DNA of 64,000 nucleotides from positions 248,001 to 312,000 of the forward strand of contig NZ_JSYP01000003.1 of NCBI RefSeq assembly GCF_000813005.1, read 5' to 3'. Every line of letters begins with the position of its first letter. The first letter of the stretch is position 1. Positions 27,238 to 37,116 of the stretch are shown piece after piece. This DNA comes from Flavobacterium sp. KMS. GTDB lineage: Bacteria; Bacteroidota; Bacteroidia; Flavobacteriales; Flavobacteriaceae. A program made the translations under genes and the position numbers. Under the pieces are notes generated by a model that saw nothing but the letters and a program-made list of their open reading frames with translations, was not told the origin of the DNA and made no database searches.

Positions 27238-30200
27238 ATGGCAATTATAAAAAGTAAAATTACACTAGGTACCACAACTAATTTAATCTTTGGATATAAC
27301 CCTTCTTGGAATCCTTCGTCTGTAGATAATCAAGGCTTGTTTCTGCAAGATAAAAAAGCTTTGAAAGAGCTAGAAATAGATATAAATCCCGATAAAAAAC
27401 TGGAATGGAATTACCCAATAGTTTCTATTCACGAAGATGCAGAAAATCTTTTAAATGCTCTATTTCCATATCAAATTGATAACCCTAATGATGGTGCTCC
27501 AGATGCTGAAGTCGCTGCGGGAACTATGTTATTGCGTGATCAGGATCGCGATGAAGCATTAAAGAAACTTTCTGAGAATCTAGGTTTAGATTTAAAAGCA
27601 TCAGATACCTCGTATGCTCTTGTTAAGCTAGAACGCTTATCAGCTACGGCTTTTCATCCTATCAATAAATCTGGAACAATATTACATCCTAATCCGTTAT
27701 TACCTTCGACAGAATATCAGATTGAGGAAGATTTTCGCAAAAGTTTGATTAAAGTAAGAGCTTCTGATGATGAAAAAGGACAATACAATCCTGCAGAAAC
27801 GACTTTAAATCAGGCAAATATTTGCATGAAGCATTTTAACGAATGGGGAACTCATTTTGTATCTGGTGTAAATGTGGGAGATATTATTTTTCAGGTGTTT
27901 GCATACAATAAAGACTCCTTTAAGAAGGTTTCGGCTAGTTTTTCTAAAAATAAATACACAAATGAAGACTCTGTTAATTTTTGCTATTTTACAACAAATG
28001 CCCTTACAGGAGCTTTTGGTTTTGTAAAGGAATATAGTAAACTCATTAGTTTTGGTAATAGCAAACTCTTAGAAAGCGACATCAAAAAGAATCTTTGGCA
28101 CGATCAAAGATGGTCAGAAACCAATAGTATTTTTGAACCGTTTTTAGATGGAAAAATAAATCTTGCTAATTATAAAGAAAACGCAGTTACAAGATTCAAA
28201 CTTACAACCTTGTCCGTTTTTGCAGAGTATAACCGCCGTTTGGTAATGAAGCGTATCTTAAAAGGGGCGTTAATCCAAAAATTTACGGATCGTGTTGTTC
28301 CCAACTTCGAAAAATATTTCCCGTATGATATTAAGAATGTTATCCCTGACTCCGAAATTCCGGGATTTCTTAGTACAATTGTAACAAAAGACATAAATAC
28401 GTATAAAGCCAAACTAGCGTTGGATGAAATGCAGTTTATAGCCAGTAATAAGGCGTTAAAATTCATACTTTGTTCGCAATATCTATATTCAAAAATTGGC
28501 ACGATAAGCATTCCCGGAAACTATATTAATATACTTACTCAAAGTACTAATATGGAAACTGATAAAGGCGTTGTTGTTTGCAAACTAAGTAAAGAGGGTT
28601 ATAAATCATTTAACTTCAATAGTAAAGTTTTTTATGGCGGAATGGTTGTTACAAAAGACGATTTCACGGAGCATTTTACCATAGTAGACGGGCTAAAATT
28701 TATGCATGATACAGCCAAAATACACGGTAGATCTCTTGTATTAATCACAGATGATGTTCGTAAGGAACCTAAAGAAAGTGATGTATTTCCAGATATGGAA
28801 GAAAATTTATCTTTTGCTTATTCTTTTGCCGAATCTATTATGGCAGGTTGTACTGATTTTAACGATACGAATCAAAAAAATGCATTAAACTTTGTGGCAG
28901 ATACGATGGGTTGGATTACCAGCATTCTTCCTCAAGTAAGTAGTAATGCAAGTGTGCTAGATTTGAGAGTACGAGCGATGGATAGTGTCCGAAATGCTAT
29001 GAATCCCGAATATGCTGCTTATGTACCACTATTACCGGCTAAAGAATACAAAAAACATATAGAAACTATTATACAATATTCTGACGGTATTGCTCTTGAG
29101 ATACAAAAATATCAGGATATTATTGAGGCAAGAAAGACAAAGGAACTAATTATAGATGTAGGTAAATCGCTGAATGAGAATATAATTGAATCGGGTAAAT
29201 TGCTTACAAAGTTTATTCAGGCAAATGCCGACCAGCAACGTGACCTGAGTTCGTATTACAAAGAAATTATTACCCAAAAAGAAAAAGAACTCAAAAGTCT
29301 GGAAGCTAAAATTGCTACTTTTCAGAAAAATGTTGACAGTCAAAAATCTGATTTGCAAACTGCTGTAACAAACTATAAGCAGGCTGTAAGAGATTGGCAA
29401 ACCCGGCAAGCGATACAATTTGGTCTTGATATGGCGACGACTATTTTTTCCGTAGCTACATCTATTGCTATTCCAGCCAAATCAATCAAAGCTGTAGAGG
29501 AATTAGGACTTAAAGTGCAACAGATGCAGAAATTACTTAATATTCTGAATGCTTCTTATAAAGTATTTACAACGGGGGTTAAAGGTGTTGAGGAATTGCT
29601 AAATGCGGAGAAAGCTCTTAACGAACTAAAAAATGCTTCGTTTGCTATCGAATCGAATCTGGCATGGGATGAAATGAGTGCTAATATGAAGCTTATAATC
29701 GATTCTGGACCGCCTGTACAAGAAAAGAATGATTTGATAAATGCATTTCAAATTCTACTTCTTCGCGGAAAAGCGTTGCTTAGCGCAAAAGATGCAGCAA
29801 ACCAACTCGCCAAAGATATTTATAATCAGCAAAGATTAAACGTATTGAGCGAAGCGCAGCAAAAAAGACTCGATGGAATAAAAGACCAACTAAAACCGGG
29901 TAATATTCCGTCGCTAGAACCGCTTAATCTTGATTTGATTGGTATGACTGCTTCACTTCAATTCTTACGAAATCGTATGTTGAGCATGCTTTCTAAAACG
30001 CTGATTTTACAAGATCAGGCACTTCAATATGAGAATCTTCAAGCGCCCACATTAATGACAGCATTTGATTTGCTGAGTTTTAAAGGTACAATTGTTAAGC
30101 AAAGCCAGAATACCTTAACTGCTTTGAATTTGCTAAATTCTATTCATCAATCTGTAACTAGTCCGATACGTATTACAGTAGAAGTGCCTGTAGGTAAATT

Positions 30201-32178
30201 AATCAATGGTAATGCTTATATTCTGGATATTGGTCTTGATAATGTAAATTTTAGCGAATACATTAATTGTCGTGTTAAGTCTGTAGTGGCAAGCGTTGGA
30301 ACTTCGGTAAAAACAAAAAGTGGTAAATACCTTTTAAAATTAACGTATGAAGGTAATCCGTTTTTTGATCGTGCTCCCAATAGGATTCCGCGTATGTTTA
30401 AAACGCCTTCTCGTGAACGTATCTATGAGTATAAATGTGATACTAACACCCCGAATTTTACAGACGGCGGCGATACATGGTCTAAAGAGGTTAGCCCGAT
30501 TACGCCATTCTGTAAGTGGAACATTAGTTTTCCTAAAACAGAAATTAATAAAGGAATAGAGTTAGAAGATGCATTTGTACCCGTAACACTCGAGTTTGTA
30601 CTTGAGGCAAGAATAGAGGATTTACCTGGTAGATTATTATCGGGAGTTAAAAAAGGACTTCTTGGTAATGCTCTTACCTCCGCACCTTCTTTGCAGGATA
30701 TGCTGGTATTAATGCAAGGAAAAACGGTTACAAATGGTTGGGATGTTGTTTTTAATATGGGGCTTACCAAAATTCAGGAAACTATTAACAAACAGTATGA
30801 TGAATTAAAAAAAGATAAATCATACGGAGGAAAAATTAAATTAGAGTATCATTATGATGCCACATCTAAAGTGAAAACCTGGGTAAAGTTTGAAGCCGAA
30901 TATGGATATCCTAAACTCTCTTTTCTTCCCAACAATCCATCCAATGTAAAGATGGAATGCATCATCCATTCTGGAAAGATAACGAAAGGATCACAATACA
31001 AATCAGAACCTATAGAATGGGATGAACCAGAAGTATCTAATCCTGGGGCTCTTATTCAAGCACAGATTCCGCTAAGCGAGGCAAAAGGAATTGTAGGATC
31101 GGGTACAATTGCAAGCGAGAATGTGTTAAGCGTAATTCTGGACATGTCACAGGGAACTTTTGTTCCCAAAAACATTAATATTGAAGGAAATGATGAAAAA
31201 GCAAGATTCAATTTGGAACTCATTTCTTATTTTACACAGAATCCTGTAGTTTTTGTTATTAGCTCACTAGATAAAAGTAAGATTGGTAAAATTAGCGATA
31301 TGAAACCTAACCAATTTTTATTTAAAACGCTGATTACACGCAATTCTGCTAATCAAATTTTACAACTTTTCATTATGACTAATGATAGAATTGCGGAAAG
31401 TAGTCAAACATTTCTTAATGATTTACCCGAACCTATCCCAATGGGATCAGATGTGAGTATGATTGTAAGTAGTAAAGTTTTATTTGAAAGTGTGTTGCCA
31501 CAAAGTTTGGATAAATTGGGTTGGCAATTAGAAGGTACCAATCCTAAAGATACTAATAAGTCGAAGGCATGGTCGGGAAAGTTTAATCAAGGTGCGCTTA
31601 CTGCAGAAGTAAATTTAAGCGCTCTGGATAGTAGCTATACAAGTCCTAGAGGTGTTGTTGAAATATCCAAGTATGCTGTTGATGGAGGAATCATTTCTGA
31701 ACCAATTTCAGGAATGACTTTAACTCCTAATGGAACAAATATAAAATTAGATTTTAATCAGCAGCGCACGCAACATTTTACAGAATATTGGAAAACAATT
31801 ATTTGGTTCCGTACGGAGTCTGGTACTAAAGACCATTCATCTGATTATACCTTAAATATTTCTGCTTCTATGCCTCTTACCATATCGGGTACTGGCAGAG
31901 AACAAAATATTTCATTTAAAATGACTAATCAGGATGTTAAAATTAGCGGGCATCTTTCGGGTGGTGGCCCTTGTGGTTGTGGGAATGATTTGCAGGCATT
32001 ATTCAATATTCAATTGAATGAACAAATTCCGCCAAAATTAACGAAGCAACTCAATGTAAGTTTTAATGATGTTTCTGTATTTGCATTAAAGAATTTGATT
32101 TTCCCGCAAGGAAATTACATTGAATTAAAGGATGTAAATTGCCCAGGAGATTTGCTTATTACGGGTAGTATTATTTAA
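27238..32178 (+). CDS. Giant MACPF-like, helical and beta-domain protein, candidate pore-forming toxin
   Basis: The 1646-residue protein has no signal peptide. The N-terminal part (about 1-450) holds EWGTHFVSGVNVGD (Trp203 to Asp215), close to the MACPF signature [YW]GTH[FY]x6GG but with Asp in place of the last Gly. Residues about 600-960 are helical and coiled-coil rich (KELKSLEAKIATFQKNVDSQ). A hydrophobic stretch at about 728-745 (DMATTIFSVATSIAIPA) resembles the membrane hairpin of alpha-helical pore formers. Residues about 985-1646 are beta-rich. INCRVKSVVASVG followed by SPITPFCKWNISFPK looks by eye like the C-terminal beta domain of Tc-toxin A subunits. A GGGPCGCG turn lies near 1580. 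A pore-forming role is inferred from these parts; the overall layout matches nothing I know. Confidence 0.72.
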   Translation: MAIIKSKITLGTTTNLIFGYNPSWNPSSVDNQGLFLQDKKALKELEIDINPDKKLEWNYPIVSIHEDAENLLNALFPYQIDNPNDGAPDAEVAAGTMLLRDQDRDEALKKLSENLGLDLKASDTSYALVKLERLSATAFHPINKSGTILHPNPLLPSTEYQIEEDFRKSLIKVRASDDEKGQYNPAETTLNQANICMKHFNEWGTHFVSGVNVGDIIFQVFAYNKDSFKKVSASFSKNKYTNEDSVNFCYFTTNALTGAFGFVKEYSKLISFGNSKLLESDIKKNLWHDQRWSETNSIFEPFLDGKINLANYKENAVTRFKLTTLSVFAEYNRRLVMKRILKGALIQKFTDRVVPNFEKYFPYDIKNVIPDSEIPGFLSTIVTKDINTYKAKLALDEMQFIASNKALKFILCSQYLYSKIGTISIPGNYINILTQSTNMETDKGVVVCKLSKEGYKSFNFNSKVFYGGMVVTKDDFTEHFTIVDGLKFMHDTAKIHGRSLVLITDDVRKEPKESDVFPDMEENLSFAYSFAESIMAGCTDFNDTNQKNALNFVADTMGWITSILPQVSSNASVLDLRVRAMDSVRNAMNPEYAAYVPLLPAKEYKKHIETIIQYSDGIALEIQKYQDIIEARKTKELIIDVGKSLNENIIESGKLLTKFIQANADQQRDLSSYYKEIITQKEKELKSLEAKIATFQKNVDSQKSDLQTAVTNYKQAVRDWQTRQAIQFGLDMATTIFSVATSIAIPAKSIKAVEELGLKVQQMQKLLNILNASYKVFTTGVKGVEELLNAEKALNELKNASFAIESNLAWDEMSANMKLIIDSGPPVQEKNDLINAFQILLLRGKALLSAKDAANQLAKDIYNQQRLNVLSEAQQKRLDGIKDQLKPGNIPSLEPLNLDLIGMTASLQFLRNRMLSMLSKTLILQDQALQYENLQAPTLMTAFDLLSFKGTIVKQSQNTLTALNLLNSIHQSVTSPIRITVEVPVGKLINGNAYILDIGLDNVNFSEYINCRVKSVVASVGTSVKTKSGKYLLKLTYEGNPFFDRAPNRIPRMFKTPSRERIYEYKCDTNTPNFTDGGDTWSKEVSPITPFCKWNISFPKTEINKGIELEDAFVPVTLEFVLEARIEDLPGRLLSGVKKGLLGNALTSAPSLQDMLVLMQGKTVTNGWDVVFNMGLTKIQETINKQYDELKKDKSYGGKIKLEYHYDATSKVKTWVKFEAEYGYPKLSFLPNNPSNVKMECIIHSGKITKGSQYKSEPIEWDEPEVSNPGALIQAQIPLSEAKGIVGSGTIASENVLSVILDMSQGTFVPKNINIEGNDEKARFNLELISYFTQNPVVFVISSLDKSKIGKISDMKPNQFLFKTLITRNSANQILQLFIMTNDRIAESSQTFLNDLPEPIPMGSDVSMIVSSKVLFESVLPQSLDKLGWQLEGTNPKDTNKSKAWSGKFNQGALTAEVNLSALDSSYTSPRGVVEISKYAVDGGIISEPISGMTLTPNGTNIKLDFNQQRTQHFTEYWKTIIWFRTESGTKDHSSDYTLNISASMPLTISGTGREQNISFKMTNQDVKISGHLSGGGPCGCGNDLQALFNIQLNEQIPPKLTKQLNVSFNDVSVFALKNLIFPQGNYIELKDVNCPGDLLITGSII

Positions 32179-32217
32179 AAACGGGTCATTTTAAACAGAT
32201 ATAAAAAATTAGATAAT

Positions 32218-32249
32218 AAAAAGAGCCATCTTTTGAATGGCTCTTTTTT
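32218..32249. terminator. Bidirectional terminator
   Basis: AAAAAGAGCCATC, a short loop and AATGGCTCTTTTTT form a stem with A- and T-runs on both sides. It lies between the convergent giant gene and the DUF4465 gene and can serve both. Confidence 0.8.
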
Positions 32250-32268
32250 GTATTGCAAACAATTTGTT

Positions 32269-33216
32269 TTAGTCTATACGTTTTACCGAAAGTTTGTCTA
32301 AACAAAAGTATGCTGCAGTATTGATTCCGTAAATAGGATCTGAGTCTGTTGAAGCCATCTGGAAAATAAGATATTTAACATCTCCTAAACTAGCTAGTTT
32401 AAGAGCCGTTACATCTACCCAGCCTGTTGGCATCACAAGAGAAGTTCCTGTATGATTTGCTAATGTATGTGTAACTGGAGCAGAGATAACTCCACTTGCA
32501 TCAACACCATAAATTAATAATTCGAAATGATCACCAGAAACAAATTTCTTAGCAAAACCATCTCCATTTAAACAACCATAATAAGGCCATGGATGCATAT
32601 TAATTTTCAATCCTTTAACTTGGTATGTTCCTGTATTTCCTATTTTTACCCAATTTGAAAAACCACCTTCAGTAAAAGTAGTTCCTTGTGGATTTTTAGG
32701 ATCTAAATAACTAGACCAATAAGCTACAATATAAGGATCTCCTGTTGTTCCCGGAGTTCCTGGCGCAATTGTAGAAGAAGTATTAAAACCACTTCCTGCC
32801 ATAGTTCCCCATTGGTGAGGCACCCAACCATCTGATCCGCCCGGAGCAGCACCAGAACCGTAATCTTTAATGTCATTTACGTTAGATACTATAAAACCAT
32901 CCCAGTAGTTGTATCCCGCAGATGTAGCTGTGTGCGAAAACGTAAATATATCTACATTTAGTTTTGTGTTAGATACATAAGTGTTTTCCCAATACTTACC
33001 ACCAGTTGTAGTGATTCCGCTTGCCAGTAAAGAACTCGTTAGATTAAGAGTTGTTGTAGTTCCTATTGCCGGATCAGTAAGGATTCTGCTTGTAGATGCA
33101 TTTGCGCTGTTTGCTGTTGCATTTGCACCACCATCAATTAAAACATTGTCTTCGTTGCTACAGGACGAAAGTCCTAAAAGTAAACCAACGGTCAAAAAAT
33201 AAATTACTTTCTTCAT
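32269..33216 (-). CDS. DUF4465-type surface lipoprotein
   Basis: The 315-residue product has an SPII signal ending LGLSSC (Cys19), a Thr/Ala/Ser-rich linker and a beta-sandwich domain of DUF4465 type (YWDGFIVSNVNDIKDYGSG; ALKLASLGDVKYLIFQM; NTAAYFCLDKLSV). It is the last gene of the cobalamin-riboswitch run. DUF4465 proteins occur in Bacteroidota vitamin B12 uptake loci, and a surface role in binding cobalamin or its carrier is inferred. Confidence 0.8.
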   Translation of the reverse strand: MKKVIYFLTVGLLLGLSSCSNEDNVLIDGGANATANSANASTSRILTDPAIGTTTTLNLTSSLLASGITTTGGKYWENTYVSNTKLNVDIFTFSHTATSAGYNYWDGFIVSNVNDIKDYGSGAAPGGSDGWVPHQWGTMAGSGFNTSSTIAPGTPGTTGDPYIVAYWSSYLDPKNPQGTTFTEGGFSNWVKIGNTGTYQVKGLKINMHPWPYYGCLNGDGFAKKFVSGDHFELLIYGVDASGVISAPVTHTLANHTGTSLVMPTGWVDVTALKLASLGDVKYLIFQMASTDSDPIYGINTAAYFCLDKLSVKRID

Positions 33217-33295
33217 TATTTATAAAATTAGGGGTTAATAATTCTTCTTTAATGTTTTTGCAATAGCATACTTTTTTAAGAATATGCAGTTTTAA

Positions 33296-34522
33296 TTATT
33301 TGCTTTTTGCAAAATTCAAATCCTCAGCTTCTTTAAAAGAACTTGTTAATAAATCTGAAGCTCCAAGCTCTGTATATGTTGACACATATACTTTAACAAA
33401 ATCGATTCCAGGTAAATGCACTTTTTTTCCGTTACTATCTACAGCCCAACTAATATCTATCGAAGGATCTTTGATACCAGCATAACCCCATTCAAAAGTT
33501 CCTACATTAAAAGCAGTTCCTTCTCCATCACTTACATCTTTTACTGGTAAGTATAGTTTTGTTCCTTTTAGGGTATAAGAATCTCCTATCCATTGTGGGT
33601 AATAATTTAAACGTCTCCATTTTTTTGTTTTAGTAATAAAGTTGGATGTGTTTTTATTATCTGTCCATTTTAAATATTCTTTATCAAACTGCCAATCGGC
33701 TTTGCCTGTTACAGCTGCTTTGGCAGGATCTGGCTTGAAATAAGTGATTTCGTAATTTTTTGTTGTCGTAGATTTATTATGCTCACTCCCTCCTATCTCA
33801 TACCATTCATTATCATCTGCAATACCGTTTTTATTGGCATCATACGCTACATATACACTTACTGGGAAAACTTTTACAGTAGTACTGTTAGCAACAGTTT
33901 GAACAGTAAAATCTCGTTTGCCATAAGAATTAATAACAGTATGATCAAATTTTGTAACAATGTATCCGCCAAAAGTTCCAAGGTTAATATCTTCTCCCTG
34001 ATTAAGACTTGCCTGAAGATTATCTAAAATTTCAGTTTTAGTAGTAAATTCATAATTATCAAGAGCATAACTTGGTGCTGGTAAATAATCTATAAGCGAT
34101 AGTGCTTTTGCTGTATAGGTTTTTCCTGTTTCTGAAACTTTAACTTTCGTTGAAGCTTGTTTTACTAATTTGTCTAATGTTACTGTAAATTCTACAGCAT
34201 AATCAGCCGCTTTAGGAGCAATAAATTGTAACGTCTTAGCGTCACCAATAATAGAATCTTTCACAACTCCATCAGTACCAGTTACTTTAACAGTCCATTT
34301 GTATTTTGCAACAGCTTCACTAGCGTTTTCAATAACAACTTCTGGATTTATAGTTACTACGCTGTATCTGTCAACTGCAAAATTTGGTTCTAATTTTAAT
34401 GTAACAGAAGCGTTTTTAACTGGTTCAGGAGTTGTCTCAGGCTTTGAATCATCATCGTTACTACAGCAATAAAAAGCACCAATAGCTACTAAAATCAAAC
34501 TATATTTTAAATATTTTTTCAT
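33296..34522 (-). CDS. PKD-type surface lipoprotein of the B12 locus, paralogue C
   Basis: The 408-residue product has an SPII signal (GAFYCC, then SNDDDS). Bacteroidota Ig/PKD-like domains follow at about 35-135. A C-terminal domain shared with the next two genes covers about 145-400, marked by FDHTVINSYGKRDFTVQ, the calcium-loop-like DANKNGIADDNEWYEI, and DISWAVDSNGKKVHLPGIDF. It is one of three paralogues in a row, four bases after paralogue B. Its position under a cobalamin riboswitch suggests binding of B12 or a B12 carrier at the surface. Confidence 0.78.
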   Translation of the reverse strand: MKKYLKYSLILVAIGAFYCCSNDDDSKPETTPEPVKNASVTLKLEPNFAVDRYSVVTINPEVVIENASEAVAKYKWTVKVTGTDGVVKDSIIGDAKTLQFIAPKAADYAVEFTVTLDKLVKQASTKVKVSETGKTYTAKALSLIDYLPAPSYALDNYEFTTKTEILDNLQASLNQGEDINLGTFGGYIVTKFDHTVINSYGKRDFTVQTVANSTTVKVFPVSVYVAYDANKNGIADDNEWYEIGGSEHNKSTTTKNYEITYFKPDPAKAAVTGKADWQFDKEYLKWTDNKNTSNFITKTKKWRRLNYYPQWIGDSYTLKGTKLYLPVKDVSDGEGTAFNVGTFEWGYAGIKDPSIDISWAVDSNGKKVHLPGIDFVKVYVSTYTELGASDLLTSSFKEAEDLNFAKSK

Positions 34523-34526
34523 TTTC

Positions 34527-35768
34527 TTATTCTTTTACTTTTCTTAAATTATATTTTTTTAATATATGAAGATCTGCTGCTCCTGCGAATCTTGTTGCCA
34601 TTGATGATTGCTGATGACAAAGTCCCATTGGCTCACTAACACAGTTTACAATTTTTATAAAATTTATCCCTGGTAGATTTGCTTTATTTCCATTATTATC
34701 TACAGCCCAGTCTATATCAATATCAGGATTTACAGCATTTACATATCCCCATTCAGGAGCTTCAAAATTCCATAGTGTAGTTTGTCCGGGACGTAGTGGT
34801 GTAAATTTCACATTTAGTCTGGTTCCTTCATATACAGCAGTATTTTGAGTTGCCCAAGCAGGGTAATATTCTTTTTTTGTCTTAGATCGTGGTAAATAAT
34901 ACGTTTCAGAATTATTGTTTTCGCAATAAATGTGTTCACGATCTATAAATGGATCATTAGGACCACTTACTACTACAGGCTTTCCTATGGCAGGTTTATG
35001 GTATGTAATCTTGAAGTTTTTGGTTGTATTTTCTTTAGTATGCTGGCTTCCTATTATTTCGTACCATTCATCATCATCTGGTTTTCCATTACCATTTTTA
35101 TCATAGGCTACAAATAGTAATCCTGGAGCTGGGGGATTGCCTTTATCGGTTAAATCTCCTCCATAAACTCTAAAATCTTTTTGTCCTGCATTATTAATAA
35201 CAGTATGATCAAACCCAACAATAATAGATCCTCCAAAACCACCTAAGTCTAATGGATAACCAACACTGGTTTCATTAATCCTGCCTAATGCTACTCGCAT
35301 TATATCTTCTTTTGTAAAACCATTTTTAAATAAATCATTGGCAAACATTCCCGGTGCAGGATCAAAATCGTAGATTGCTGTTATATAAGGATTGTAATTT
35401 TTAGTCTCATTAGTAACATTTACTAGTGTTTTTTTGCTTCCTTTTTTTCCATCTGCGGATACATTTAATGTCAGTTCGTATGCACCTGAGTATAGTGCTA
35501 TGAATCTTAAATCTTTAGAATTTCCAACAATAGAATCTGTAGTTTTATTAACTGGATTTTTAGTCATTACCCATTGATATGTTGGGTTTGTTGCAGTAGC
35601 TGAAGCATTTATATTTAAGACACTAAATGTTCCTATATCATGTTTTTCTTGAAGTGTAATTGCTATTGTATTCTTAGCCTCGTCTACTCGTTTTGAGTCA
35701 TCATCATTACTACTGCATCCTATAACTAAGAATGCAAGGAATAATAAATGGGTTAATTTTTTTTTCAT
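34527..35768 (-). CDS. PKD-type surface lipoprotein of the B12 locus, paralogue B
   Basis: The 413-residue product has an SPII signal (LVIGCSSNDDDS), an Ig/PKD-like region and the shared C-terminal domain: FDHTVINNAGQKDFRVYG, then DKNGNGKPDDDEWYEIIGSQ, then DIDWAVDNNGNKANLPGINF. The DxNxNGxxDDxE stretch looks like a calcium-binding loop. It is 40 bases after paralogue A. It also carries extra Cys and His near the end (VNCVSEPMGLCHQQ) that the other two lack. Confidence 0.78.
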   Translation of the reverse strand: MKKKLTHLLFLAFLVIGCSSNDDDSKRVDEAKNTIAITLQEKHDIGTFSVLNINASATATNPTYQWVMTKNPVNKTTDSIVGNSKDLRFIALYSGAYELTLNVSADGKKGSKKTLVNVTNETKNYNPYITAIYDFDPAPGMFANDLFKNGFTKEDIMRVALGRINETSVGYPLDLGGFGGSIIVGFDHTVINNAGQKDFRVYGGDLTDKGNPPAPGLLFVAYDKNGNGKPDDDEWYEIIGSQHTKENTTKNFKITYHKPAIGKPVVVSGPNDPFIDREHIYCENNNSETYYLPRSKTKKEYYPAWATQNTAVYEGTRLNVKFTPLRPGQTTLWNFEAPEWGYVNAVNPDIDIDWAVDNNGNKANLPGINFIKIVNCVSEPMGLCHQQSSMATRFAGAADLHILKKYNLRKVKE

Positions 35769-35808
35769 GGTTTCTGGTATTATAGTTTAATTTAAAATCC
35801 TTTTTAAT

Positions 35809-37104
35809 TTATGGTCTGGTAGGAATATTTTCTCCTAAAAGATGCAAATCTGTAGCACCCATTATTTCGGTAGAAGTTTCTCCTAACCATCCGGCTTGCT
35901 GATTAAGTGCATTATAAACTTTTACGAAATCAACTCCTGGCAAATGAATTTTGTTCCCGTTTTTATCTATTGCCCAATCAATATCTATTGCAGAATCATT
36001 ATCATTGTTTGGGGCATTATCTGCATATCCGTATAAAAATGCGTACTGAACAAAATAGCTTCCAGTTCCGCTTTCATCAACAGCATTATCTGGTAATCTT
36101 GTACCTTTAAAAGTGATTTTTTCTTGATCTTTGAGCCATTTTGGCCAATAATCTAAGGAATGATTATAAGCGTTGTTCTGGGCTAAATAACCGTCTTTAC
36201 CTTGGTTATCTTTCCAGTAGATATATTCTATATCTGTAAATTGTACAGTTCCTGTGCCACCTCCTGGAACTGGAATTTTATTAGGATCAGGTCTATAATA
36301 GGTAATCTCATAATTCTGAACTGTTTTTTCCATTTTATGCCCAGCTCCTTCTATTTCGTACCATTCATCATCCGGAAGACCGTTTTTATTTTTGTCGTAA
36401 GAAACCATTATAACTCCAGCTTCACTACTACCGCCACGCATAGTTTTATCAGGATTAGGATTGGCTTCTGCCCAAAAAGCATTCCCTAAAACTCTAAAAT
36501 CGCGTTTGCCTTTTACGTTTACAATTGTATGATCGAAACCAAAAACGATATAACCACCAAAGGCTCCTAGCGAAATTAGATCTCCGTTTTTCTTGGCTAG
36601 ATACGTATTGGCTCTGCTTAAAATTTTATCATATGTTTCACCGTCATTCGCTGCAGGCAAATCATTTATAAATTGTCCCGGAGCAGGTTTAAAATCAAAT
36701 ACTTTAGCAATAAATGTTTTATAATCCTTAGCTTCTTTGCTTACGTGTACTTTAATTTTTTGTGTTTGCGTATTTCCGTTATCAGTTATAACTACTGTAA
36801 GTTCATACGTTCCTATTTCTGTTGCTGCAAATAAGGCTTCTTTTGCAGTGTTGTTTGCCAAAGAATAATTTTCTGAAGGAGAATTTGTTACGCTCCAACT
36901 ATAAGTTGCATTTGCGCTTACGGTACTATTTACGGTAATTGGTACAATTGTAGCTCTTTGCGCATTGTACTCATTGTTACCAATACCACCTGTTGGCGGA
37001 TTGCTATTTTCAGAACCATCGTCGCCACTGGAACAATTGGTTACCAATGCTGCTGCGAGTAAAAGCAATAGCGTTCGGAAGTGTTTTAAAGATTTGTTAT
37101 ACAT
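35809..37104 (-). CDS. PKD-type surface lipoprotein of the B12 locus, paralogue A
   Basis: The 431-residue product has an SPII signal (ALVTNCSSGDDGS), a PKD-like domain at about 50-125 (ATYSWSVTNSPSENYSLANN) and the shared domain: FDHTIVNVKGKRDFRVLG, then DKNKNGLPDDEWYEIEG, then DIDWAIDKNGNKIHLPGVDF. It lies 12 bases after the propeller lipoprotein gene. It is longer than the other two through Gly/Pro/Asn-rich loops. The paralogues are all intact. Confidence 0.78.
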   Translation of the reverse strand: MYNKSLKHFRTLLLLLAAALVTNCSSGDDGSENSNPPTGGIGNNEYNAQRATIVPITVNSTVSANATYSWSVTNSPSENYSLANNTAKEALFAATEIGTYELTVVITDNGNTQTQKIKVHVSKEAKDYKTFIAKVFDFKPAPGQFINDLPAANDGETYDKILSRANTYLAKKNGDLISLGAFGGYIVFGFDHTIVNVKGKRDFRVLGNAFWAEANPNPDKTMRGGSSEAGVIMVSYDKNKNGLPDDEWYEIEGAGHKMEKTVQNYEITYYRPDPNKIPVPGGGTGTVQFTDIEYIYWKDNQGKDGYLAQNNAYNHSLDYWPKWLKDQEKITFKGTRLPDNAVDESGTGSYFVQYAFLYGYADNAPNNDNDSAIDIDWAIDKNGNKIHLPGVDFVKVYNALNQQAGWLGETSTEIMGATDLHLLGENIPTRP

Positions 37105-37116
37105 GATTTTACTATT

